From the NCBI RefSeq assembly GCF_028291725.1, contig NZ_JAQGNT010000006.1:1-37308 (forward strand): a stretch of DNA of 37,308 bases. Reading direction: 5' to 3'. A model generated the notes under the pieces. The model saw only the letters and a list, made by a program, of their open reading frames with translations, was not told the DNA's origin and searched no databases. This DNA comes from Hydrocarboniphaga sp. Its GTDB lineage: Bacteria > Pseudomonadota > Gammaproteobacteria > Nevskiales > Nevskiaceae. The position numbers were made by a program, and so were the translations under genes. Positions 25,795 through 32,949 of this stretch are shown one piece after another. How positions within the stretch are numbered: the first letter of the stretch is position 1; each line of letters begins with the position of its first letter.

Positions 25795-27509
25795 TCACGC
25801 GTTTTACGATTGACAACTTCAAGCGTCTGGAAAAAGCCGAGCTTGAACTGGGCAGCGCAGCGGTTTTCATCGGTCCCAACAATGCGGGCAAGACGACGGC
25901 GCTGCAGGCCCTCGCCCTGTGGGACATCGGCTGGCGTCGTTGGGCCGAGAAACGCGGCGAGAAGAGCGCGCCGGGAAAGCGGCCCGGCGTCACTATCAAC
26001 CGGCGCGACCTATTGTCGATACCGGTACCGAGTGCTCGATTGCTGTGGAAGGATTTGCATACCCAGGACACCATCTTCAAGGAGGGCAAGCAGCGGACCG
26101 AGAAGGTTTACATCACCTTGACAGCCGAAGGCGTACACAACGATCAGCCGTGGGTTTGTGCCCTGGAGTTCTACTACGCCAACGAGGAGTCGTTCTATTG
26201 CCGGTACAAGGGCGCCGAAGACGGGCAGATACCGGACGCGGTTCGCAGCCATTCGGTGGTGTTCTTGCCGCCGATGTCAGGTCTGGCCGGCCGCGAACAT
26301 CGGAAGGAGCCCGGCGAAATCAGCGTGCTGATCGGTGAGGGGCAGACCGCCCAGGTACTGCGAAACCTGTGCTGGCAGCTATTTTCGAAGGAAGACCAGC
26401 GCGCCTGGCGCGCGCTGGTGGAGCGTATCGAGCACCTGTTTCACATCACGTTACAGGCTCCGGTTTACATCAAGGAGCGAAGCGAGCTGGCACTGACCTA
26501 TCGCGAGCGCAATGGACTCGAACTGGACTTGTCCTCCTCGGGCAGAGGCTGTCAGCAGGTGATGCTGCTGCTCAGCTATCTGCTGGCAAACCCTGGAACG
26601 GTGCTCCTGCTCGATGAACCGGATGCACATCTCGAAATTCTGCGCCAGCGCGATGTCTACAATCTGCTGACCGAAGTTGCGGCAAGTAATGGCTCGCAGA
26701 TCATCGCCGCCAGTCACTCGGAAGTCGTCCTGCAGGAGGCGGCCGAACGCGACGTCGTCATGGCGTTTGTCGGCAAGCCGCACCGAATGGACACGCGTTC
26801 CCGGGGCCAAGTAAAGAAAGCTCTGGAAAGCATCCGGATGGCGGACTACTACATCGCCGAGCAGAAGGGCTGGATGCTCTATCTCGAAGGTTCCACCGAC
26901 CTTGCCATTCTGCGCCGCCTCGCGCAGCGGCTGAATCATCCGGCTCGATCCGTGCTGAACGATTCGGTACCGGTGATCTATCTGGGCACCAACAAGCCTC
27001 AGGAAGCGCGCGACCACTTCCACGGCTTGCGGGAAGCCAAGCCCGATCTCGTGGCGTTCGCACTGTTCGATCGCTTGGATCGCGAGCTTCACACCGGATC
27101 ACGACTGACGGAACGCATGTGGCAGCGGCGCGAAATCGAAAACTATCTGGTCACTCCGGAGAGCCTGCGACAATTCGTGCAACTCGGCTTGCGCGACGAC
27201 GATTTACTGGAACAGGCCGAGCGGGGTAGACGGGTCGAGATACTCGAACAGGTGGTATCGGAGCTGGTCAACGCCCTGAAACTGACCGGAAAGGACGACC
27301 CCTGGGGACCGGACATCAAAGTCACCGATGATTTTCTGGATCCATTGTTCAGGCGCTTTTTTGAAAAACTGGGCACCCCGCAGCAGATCTTCAAGCGCGA
27401 CTACCACGGACTGGCGGACGCCATTCCACTGGAGGAGCTGGGCGATGAAGTAACGGCGATCCTGGACGCCATCGCCGCGGTTGCCGCCAATGCCTGCCCT
27501 GTGCAGTAG
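25791..27509 (+). CDS. ATPase-TOPRIM protein (OLD/PARIS-like) nested in the restriction operon
   Basis: A 572-residue protein. The N-terminal ABC/SMC-like ATPase has ITRFTIDNFKRLEKAEL, Walker A GPNNAGKTT at 28-36, an SSSGRGCQQ signature-like segment near 245, Walker B VLLLDEPDAHLE near 271-282 and the H-loop AASHSE. The C-terminal part looks like a TOPRIM/DUF4435-type nuclease: Glu366 and Asp370 in LYLEGSTDL, Asp427 and Asp430 in LFDRLDRE, and RREIENYL near 447-454. OLD nucleases, Gabija GajA and PARIS (AriA plus AriB) combine these two modules. A fused AriA-AriB-like reading is my inference. It is coupled to res through ATGA at 25791, so it is made together with the nuclease. Confidence 0.82.
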   Translation: MITRFTIDNFKRLEKAELELGSAAVFIGPNNAGKTTALQALALWDIGWRRWAEKRGEKSAPGKRPGVTINRRDLLSIPVPSARLLWKDLHTQDTIFKEGKQRTEKVYITLTAEGVHNDQPWVCALEFYYANEESFYCRYKGAEDGQIPDAVRSHSVVFLPPMSGLAGREHRKEPGEISVLIGEGQTAQVLRNLCWQLFSKEDQRAWRALVERIEHLFHITLQAPVYIKERSELALTYRERNGLELDLSSSGRGCQQVMLLLSYLLANPGTVLLLDEPDAHLEILRQRDVYNLLTEVAASNGSQIIAASHSEVVLQEAAERDVVMAFVGKPHRMDTRSRGQVKKALESIRMADYYIAEQKGWMLYLEGSTDLAILRRLAQRLNHPARSVLNDSVPVIYLGTNKPQEARDHFHGLREAKPDLVAFALFDRLDRELHTGSRLTERMWQRREIENYLVTPESLRQFVQLGLRDDDLLEQAERGRRVEILEQVVSELVNALKLTGKDDPWGPDIKVTDDFLDPLFRRFFEKLGTPQQIFKRDYHGLADAIPLEELGDEVTAILDAIAAVAANACPVQ

Positions 27510-27698
27510 CGGCTTCTATAACCCCCGATCCACAGAAAGGGTCTAAGGAAAGGCCATAGAAATTCCATGAGCCTTTAAATTCATGGGCTTATAAGGCCCA
27601 CGAGTTTGTGCAAGAGTCAAAGAATGCGGTCAAAGACGGTCCCGCCTTCCGCAACCTGTATCCAATAGAACGTCGTTCAGCCCGCTGCCGAGCCACCC
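27510..27698. other. AT-rich gap upstream of mod
   Basis: A 189-bp non-coding gap, visibly richer in A and T than the genes beside it. It contains near-repeated CCATGAGCC / TCATGGGCT words and a short imperfect hairpin (27585-27599, GGGCTTATAAGGCCC). A separate promoter for mod is likely here, but I could not assign -35 and -10 boxes with confidence. Confidence 0.4.
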
Positions 27699-30044
27699 AT
27701 GTCCAGACAGACCGCCGCCTACGACCTCGCCGACGCCGAAAAGCGCGACCTCATCGCCTTGATCCAGGCCGGCAAGCCGCTGCCGGAGAAGTATCGCTTT
27801 CTGCTGTTTGAAGACAAGCGGGAAGTGGAGCTGGTGTGGAACGGCAAGACACGCGAGGTCTGCACCACGGTGCTGCCGTTCCAGACGCTGGAACACGTCG
27901 ACGAGCCGCGCAAAGAGACCAAGGTGATCGAAGACCTGTTCGACTCCCGCGGGCGGCAGGCCAAGGGCTGGACCAACAAGCTGATCTGGGGTGATAACAA
28001 GCTGATCCTGTCGTCGCTGAAATCGGGTGCCTTGCACAAGCAGATCGACGCCGCCGGCGGCCTCAAGCTGATCTACATCGATCCGCCGTTCGACGTCGGT
28101 GCGGATTTCTCGATGGACGTTGAGATCGGTGGCGAGACTTTCCACAAGGAGGCGAATCTGCTGGAGCAGATTGCCTATCGGGATACCTGGGGGCGTGGGG
28201 CGGATAGCTTCATCAGCATGATTTATGAGCGGCTGATCTTGATGCGGGATTTGATGGCCGATGACGGAAGCATCTATGTTCATTGTGATTGGCGGGTTAA
28301 TGCTTTTATAAGAAGCGTAATGAACGAGGTGTTTGGGTCGAGCTCCTTTAAAAACGAGATCACTTGGCGAAGGGCGCGAACTCATAATGATTCCACTTCA
28401 TGGGCAGCGATCGCCGATACGTTGCTTTTCTATTCAAAGGGTGACGGTTTCATTTGGAATCCGCAGTTCAATCCTCAGAGCGAGGAGGATGTAGAGAGTC
28501 GCTACCGTTTTAAAGATCCAGATGGTCGCCGATTCAGGCTTGGCCCAATAGACAGCCCTAACCCAAGGCCTAACATGATGTATGTCTGGAACGGCTTTAG
28601 CCCGCCAAAAAATGGTTGGCGATTTTCTCGTGAAACGATGGAATCTATGTTTGCCCAAGGGCGAATCTGGTGCCCGGACAAACTTGATCGGCGCCCGGCT
28701 ACGAAGCTATACCTGGATGAGTCGAAGGGAGCGCTGATTGGAACCGTATGGACTGAGTTCGCTGCATTGCAAGCTTCGGCCAAAGAACAACTTGAATACC
28801 CAACTCAGAAGCCAGAGGCTCTCCTTGAGCGGATCATAAAAGCCAGCAGCAACGAAGGGGACCTCGTTGCAGATTTCTTCTGCGGCTCAGGCACAACCGC
28901 AGCAGTAGCTGAAAAGCTAAATCGCAAATGGATCGCCACCGACCTCGGCAAATTCGGCATCCACACCACGCGCAAACGCCTGATCGGCGTGCAGCGCGAA
29001 CTCAAGAAGGCCAATAGGAATTTCCGGGCTTTCGAGGTGCTCAATCTTGGTCGCTACGAGCGCCACGCTTATCTTACCCCCCCCCCCCCCCCCCCCAGCA
29101 TAAAGACGAAAGGATCGCAAGGCCTCAGTGCATCGAAGAAGGCCGAGGCACTGGTGCGCAAGGAGCAGGAATTTCGGGAACTGATCCTACGTGCCTACAA
29201 GGCGCAGCCGTTGGAAGGCGAAAGCTTCTTCCATGGCAAGACCGCTGGCCGGCTCGTGGTGATCGGGCCGATCAATGCGCCGGTGGGCCGCTTGTTCGTT
29301 GAGGAGGTGATCACCGAATGCCGCAAGCGCGGCGCCACGCGCGCGGACATGCTGGCTTTCGAGTTCGAGATGGGTTTGTTCCCCGCCGTGCTCGAAGAAG
29401 CGCGCAGCAAGGGCATCGACCTGTCGCCCAAGACCATTCCGCCCGAAGTGTTCGACAAGCGAGCTGTGGACAAGGGCCAGGTGCAGTTCTTCGACATCAG
29501 CTTCATCGAGGCGCGGGCTCGCTACGACAAGAAGAACAAGCTACGCCTGAAGGTCGAGCTGACGGACTTCTCCGTCTACTACTCGCAGGGCGCGGCCGAT
29601 GCCGCCGAAGCTCAGCTCAAGGAAGGCAAGACCGAGGTGGTCTGCGAGCAGGGCCAGCTGATCAAGATCGCCAAGGATAAGAGCGGCGTGATCAAGCGCG
29701 AGCGCCTGACCAAGCACTGGACCGACTGGGTGGACTACTGGGCGGTAGACTTCGACTATGAGAACCGCAAGGAGATCATCAAGGTGGCGAAGTCCGCTGG
29801 CGTTGGCGGCGTGCTCAGCGGTTCCGACACGTCACATGAGGAGATGGATTTTGAGGAGCGCTGGACCGGCGGCTACATCTTCGAGAACGAGTGGCAGAGC
29901 TTTCGTACGCGCCAGAACCGCAGCCTGGAATTGACGAGCGCGGAGCATACCTATGAGCGCCCCGGCCGCCATATCGTCGCGGTCAAGGTCATCGATATCT
30001 TCGGCAACGATACGATGACCTTGGTGCCGGTCGTGGTCGGCTGA
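27699..30044 (+). CDS. Type III-like DNA methyltransferase Mod with a poly-C phase-variation tract
   Basis: A 781-residue adenine/cytosine-N4/N6-type methyltransferase with motifs in the beta-class order. Motif IV IDPPF lies near 127-131, a target-recognition region at about 190-330, then YPTQKPEALLERII and motif I DFFCGSGTT near 392-400. Motif IV before motif I is the order of type III Mod proteins. Residues 461-466 (six prolines) are encoded within a run of 20 cytosines, and about 315 further residues follow. Loss of one C gives a stop three codons on (TAA at 29101). Gain of one C gives a stop at about 29300. At C20 the gene is in frame (ON). The region 28261-28620 has markedly lower G+C (about 48% by hand count) than its flanks. 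Confidence 0.9.
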   Translation: MSRQTAAYDLADAEKRDLIALIQAGKPLPEKYRFLLFEDKREVELVWNGKTREVCTTVLPFQTLEHVDEPRKETKVIEDLFDSRGRQAKGWTNKLIWGDNKLILSSLKSGALHKQIDAAGGLKLIYIDPPFDVGADFSMDVEIGGETFHKEANLLEQIAYRDTWGRGADSFISMIYERLILMRDLMADDGSIYVHCDWRVNAFIRSVMNEVFGSSSFKNEITWRRARTHNDSTSWAAIADTLLFYSKGDGFIWNPQFNPQSEEDVESRYRFKDPDGRRFRLGPIDSPNPRPNMMYVWNGFSPPKNGWRFSRETMESMFAQGRIWCPDKLDRRPATKLYLDESKGALIGTVWTEFAALQASAKEQLEYPTQKPEALLERIIKASSNEGDLVADFFCGSGTTAAVAEKLNRKWIATDLGKFGIHTTRKRLIGVQRELKKANRNFRAFEVLNLGRYERHAYLTPPPPPPSIKTKGSQGLSASKKAEALVRKEQEFRELILRAYKAQPLEGESFFHGKTAGRLVVIGPINAPVGRLFVEEVITECRKRGATRADMLAFEFEMGLFPAVLEEARSKGIDLSPKTIPPEVFDKRAVDKGQVQFFDISFIEARARYDKKNKLRLKVELTDFSVYYSQGAADAAEAQLKEGKTEVVCEQGQLIKIAKDKSGVIKRERLTKHWTDWVDYWAVDFDYENRKEIIKVAKSAGVGGVLSGSDTSHEEMDFEERWTGGYIFENEWQSFRTRQNRSLELTSAEHTYERPGRHIVAVKVIDIFGNDTMTLVPVVVG
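29077..29096. repeat. Homopolymeric tract of 20 C (contingency locus)
   Basis: Twenty consecutive cytosines inside the mod reading frame, preceded by A and followed by AGC. It encodes part of Thr460 and Pro461-466. Nothing comparable occurs elsewhere in the window. Polymerase slippage at such tracts drives phase variation in type III mod genes of host-adapted bacteria. Confidence 0.97.
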
Positions 30045-30058
30045 CAGGGAGGCCGGTC

Positions 30059-31111
30059 ATGAAGGTGTTCATCAGTTCGGTGATCGAGGGTTACAAGCCC
30101 TACCGCGACGCTGCGGAGAAGGCGGTTCGCACCGCAGGTTCGGAACCGATCATGAGCGAGCGCTTCGGTGCACGCCCTTATTCGTCGGCGTATGCCTGCC
30201 TGAGCGAAATCGAACAGGCGGATGTCTACGTGTTGATTTTGGGAGAACGCTACGGCTTCGAGCCCGAGCCAGGTGTATCGGTCACCCAGCAGGAGTTCCG
30301 GCATGCCGTTTCCTTGGGTAAGCCGATCCTGGTGTTCGTGGATCAGGTGGACATGGAGCCGCCGCAGGCTCGCTTCAGGGTGGAAGTCGAGGACTTCAAG
30401 GCCGGCTTCCATCGCGTAGGCGTCTCTTCCCCAGAGGAGTTCAAGGACGAACTGATCGCAGCCTTGATCCGGCTCGGGCAGGCGCGCGCGGCCTGCTCGG
30501 CGTCAGACTTCGAGGCGCGCGTAAAGTCGGCTTCGGCCCGGGATCGTCACTTTGGCGGCCATGGCGATGCGGCCAAGCTGACGGTGGCCTTCCTTCCTCA
30601 ACCCGCCCGAAGTGTGGACATCACCCGAATCGAGACTCGGCTGGATGCAATATTCGACTTGACCCGCAACAGTGGGCTGACTTCGGCCCGTGACGGGTAT
30701 GAACCGATTTCGGAGCATGAAGCCACTGGACTCAAGAGTGGCCACACCACGCTTCGCTACTTCGACGACGGTTTGCTCATCGCGGAGTTCGCGCCCAAAA
30801 CAGCGGGGGATAGAGATTACGGGTTCGCAGGCTACTACCTGCCGCCGTCCGTTGCTCAACGTTTGGTCGTGGGCTGCTTTCCTCTGTTTGAGGGTGCAAG
30901 CGGCTGGTGCCAGGTCACGCTGAGCGGCATGGAGAACCGTGTCATGCAGGAGGTGCCGCCTGGTCAAATTCGCAGTTTCTCGATGCCGCATCGGCAAGAA
31001 AACGAGCAGTCGATCCGCAAGCTGATGATCCCATGTAACCAAGCGGCCTATTCCGCATGGGTAGACGAGGTGATACGAAGACTGGCGAGGACTTTCGGTC
31101 GCGTCGATTGA
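30059..31111 (+). CDS. DUF4062-domain protein of the defence island
   Basis: A 350-residue protein whose first 100 residues match DUF4062: VFISSVIEGYKPYRDAAEKA, a GARPYSSAYACLSEIEQADVYVLILGERYG segment, then TQQEFRHAVSLGKPILVFV. This domain has a TIR/flavodoxin-like strand pattern and is frequent in bacterial conflict systems, often as a sensor or signalling module. The remaining 250 residues (to about 350) have no motif I recognise. GGGAGG lies 6 bp before the ATG, and the mod stop is only 14 bp upstream, so it is probably co-transcribed with mod. A bidirectional terminator follows 10 bp after its stop. Confidence 0.82.
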   Translation: MKVFISSVIEGYKPYRDAAEKAVRTAGSEPIMSERFGARPYSSAYACLSEIEQADVYVLILGERYGFEPEPGVSVTQQEFRHAVSLGKPILVFVDQVDMEPPQARFRVEVEDFKAGFHRVGVSSPEEFKDELIAALIRLGQARAACSASDFEARVKSASARDRHFGGHGDAAKLTVAFLPQPARSVDITRIETRLDAIFDLTRNSGLTSARDGYEPISEHEATGLKSGHTTLRYFDDGLLIAEFAPKTAGDRDYGFAGYYLPPSVAQRLVVGCFPLFEGASGWCQVTLSGMENRVMQEVPPGQIRSFSMPHRQENEQSIRKLMIPCNQAAYSAWVDEVIRRLARTFGRVD

Positions 31112-31121
31112 CTGCAGAAAT

Positions 31122-31151
31122 AAAAAAGGCCGGCGAAAGCCGGCCTTTTTT
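31122..31151. terminator. Bidirectional intrinsic terminator
   Basis: Perfect 13-bp inverted arms (31122-31134 and 31139-31151) around a GAAA tetraloop. The stem core is GGCCGGC/GCCGGCC, with A6 on one side and T6 on the other, so both strands give a GC stem followed by a U-tract. It would end the DUF4062 transcript on the plus strand and the pntB transcript on the minus strand. Confidence 0.95.
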
Positions 31152-31173
31152 GTGTCACGCCATGTCGAGATCA

Positions 31174-31217
31174 GTGCCCGCCATCCAGCGCGGTGGCCTA
31201 GTGGCCACCATCCAGCG
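31174..31217. repeat. 27-bp tandem near-repeat at the 3' end of pntB
   Basis: GTGCCCGCCATCCAGCG (31174-31190) and GTGGCCACCATCCAGCG (31201-31217) match at 15 of 17 positions and are 27 bp apart. On the minus strand the last codons of pntB (LDGGH, stop) are followed in frame by ATALDGGH and a second stop. The spacing is nine codons. Confidence 0.75.
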
Positions 31218-32616
31218 ACTTCACCGCCTGGATCATCGACACCAGCACCTTCTGCGCATCACCATAAACCAGGTTGGTGTTGTCGGCGAAGAACAGTTCG
31301 TTTTCGACGCCGGAGTAGCCCTTGCCCTGGCCGCGCTTGACCACGTAGACCTGCTTGGCCTGGTCGACGTTGAGGATCGGCATGCCGTAGATCGGGCTGC
31401 TCTTGTTGGTGCGGGCGGCCGGGTTCACGGTGTCGTTGGCGCCGATGACGATGGCGACATCGGCTTCCTTGAACTCGCCGTTGATGTCTTCCATGTCGTA
31501 GATCAGGTCATACGGCACGCCGGCTTCGGCGAGCAGCACGTTCATGTGGCCGGGCATGCGGCCCGCGACCGGGTGGATCGCGAACTTCACTTCGACGCCG
31601 GCGTCCTGCAGCAGTTTCACGAACTCGTAGAGCTTGTGCTGCGCCTGCGCCACCGCGAGGCCGTAGCCGGGCGCGATGATCACCTTGCTGGCGTAACGCA
31701 TGTTGATGCCGGCATCGCCCGCATCGACCGGCTTCTGGCTGCCCTTGATCTCGCCCTGCGCCTCAGAGCTGACGGCGCCGAAGTTGGAGAACAGCACGTT
31801 GGACACCGAGCGGTTCATCGCCTTGGCCATCAGCAGCGTCAGCAGCGTACCGGCCGAGCCGACCACCATGCCGGCGATCATCAGCGCCGGGTTGTTCAGC
31901 ACGTAGCCTTCGAAGCCCACGGCCAGGCCGGTGAAGGCGTTGTACAGCGAGATCACCACCGGCATGTCGGCGCCGCCGATTGGCATCGTCATCATCACGC
32001 CGTAGAACAGCGCCAGGCCGAAGAACGCGGCGACCAGCAGCGTCGGTACCGCGCCGTGGCTGTACACGATGTATGCGCCGAGCGCGGCGGTGATCACCAG
32101 CAAGGTCACGTTGAAGGCCTGCAGGCCGGTGAAGCGCAAGGTGCCGTTGATGCGGCCGTCGAGCTTGCCCCAGGCGATCAGGCTGCCGGCCAGCGAGATC
32201 GAGCCGATCAAACCGCCCAGCACCGCCAGCGACATGCCGATACCGCCATGCGCCTTGTGCCCGAACAGCTCGATCGCGGAGATCGCCGCTGCCGCGCCGC
32301 CGCCCATGCCGTTGTAGAGCGCGACCATCTGCGGCATCGCCGTCATCGCGACGCGCTTGCCGCTCCACCAGGCCCAGCCGAGGCCGAGCACCAGCGCAAC
32401 GACGGCCAGGATTACGTTGACGATCAGATGCGGTTTCGCCATCGGCTCGACGTCGAGCGTGTACAAAAAGCTGGCCGCGACGGCGATGACCATGCCCCAG
32501 CCGGCGACGACGATGCCGGAGCGCGCCGTGACCGGCGAGGACATGCGCTTGAGGCCGTAGATGAACAGGAACGCCGCGAGGAAATAGCTCGCGTCGATGA
32601 TCAATGCTGCATTCAT
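31198..32616 (-). CDS. pntB: NAD(P) transhydrogenase subunit beta
   Basis: A 472-residue PntB. The N-terminal half holds about nine transmembrane helices of the proton channel. The C-terminal half is the NADP(H)-binding domain III, with KVIIAPGYGLAVAQAQHKL, FAIHPVAGRMPGHMNVLLAEA, YDLIYDMEDINGEF and KRGQGKGYSGVENELFF, all typical. With PntAA and PntAB it transfers hydride between NADH and NADP+ at the expense of the proton gradient. It is full length. It lies 10 bp downstream of pntAB. A 27-bp near-repeat of its last codons follows its stop. Part of its sequence is duplicated at 22846-22940. Confidence 0.97.
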   Translation of the reverse strand: MNAALIIDASYFLAAFLFIYGLKRMSSPVTARSGIVVAGWGMVIAVAASFLYTLDVEPMAKPHLIVNVILAVVALVLGLGWAWWSGKRVAMTAMPQMVALYNGMGGGAAAAISAIELFGHKAHGGIGMSLAVLGGLIGSISLAGSLIAWGKLDGRINGTLRFTGLQAFNVTLLVITAALGAYIVYSHGAVPTLLVAAFFGLALFYGVMMTMPIGGADMPVVISLYNAFTGLAVGFEGYVLNNPALMIAGMVVGSAGTLLTLLMAKAMNRSVSNVLFSNFGAVSSEAQGEIKGSQKPVDAGDAGINMRYASKVIIAPGYGLAVAQAQHKLYEFVKLLQDAGVEVKFAIHPVAGRMPGHMNVLLAEAGVPYDLIYDMEDINGEFKEADVAIVIGANDTVNPAARTNKSSPIYGMPILNVDQAKQVYVVKRGQGKGYSGVENELFFADNTNLVYGDAQKVLVSMIQAVKSLDGGH

Positions 32617-32626
32617 GTGTTTCCCC

Positions 32627-32938
32627 TTAGCCTTTCTTCTTGTTGGAAGGCTTGAACATTTCGAGCATGCGTTCGGTGACCACGTAGCCGCCGGCCGCGT
32701 TGCCGGCGCCGAGCAGCACGCCGAAGAAGCCGATCGCCTGTTCCAGCGGCGAAGTGGCGTTGATCAGCGCCCACAGCGCGCCGACCACGACGATGCCGTG
32801 GATGAAGTTGGAGCCGGACATCAGCGGCGTATGCAGAATCGCCGGCACGCGGCCGATGATTTCGTAGCCGGTGAAGGCCGCGAGCATGAAGATGTACAGG
32901 GCGACGAGGCCCGTGAGTGCGGTGGTGACGTATTCCAT
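32627..32938 (-). CDS. pntAB: NAD(P) transhydrogenase subunit alpha, membrane part
   Basis: A 103-residue protein with three hydrophobic helices (TGLVALYIFMLAAFTGYEII, then GIVVVGALWALI and AIGFFGVLLGAGNAAGGYVV). It is the split-off transmembrane part of the alpha subunit, as in the three-gene pnt operons of Rhodospirillum. It completes the proton channel together with PntB. The gene lies 11 bp after pntAA and 10 bp before pntB, so it is firmly part of one operon. Confidence 0.95.
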   Translation of the reverse strand: MEYVTTALTGLVALYIFMLAAFTGYEIIGRVPAILHTPLMSGSNFIHGIVVVGALWALINATSPLEQAIGFFGVLLGAGNAAGGYVVTERMLEMFKPSNKKKG

Positions 32939-32949
32939 TTTCGGTTCCC

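Noticed and set aside
29077-29096. The C tract as a sequencing or assembly artefact that splits mod
   Set aside because: The gene is in frame across the tract and the protein downstream is a coherent continuation, so the run is at least compatible with a real coding sequence. The exact length still needs read-level confirmation.
31057-32655. Plus-strand 532-codon frame opposite pntB
   Set aside because: His/Arg/Asp-rich antisense of a clear pntB; no ribosome site and no motif.
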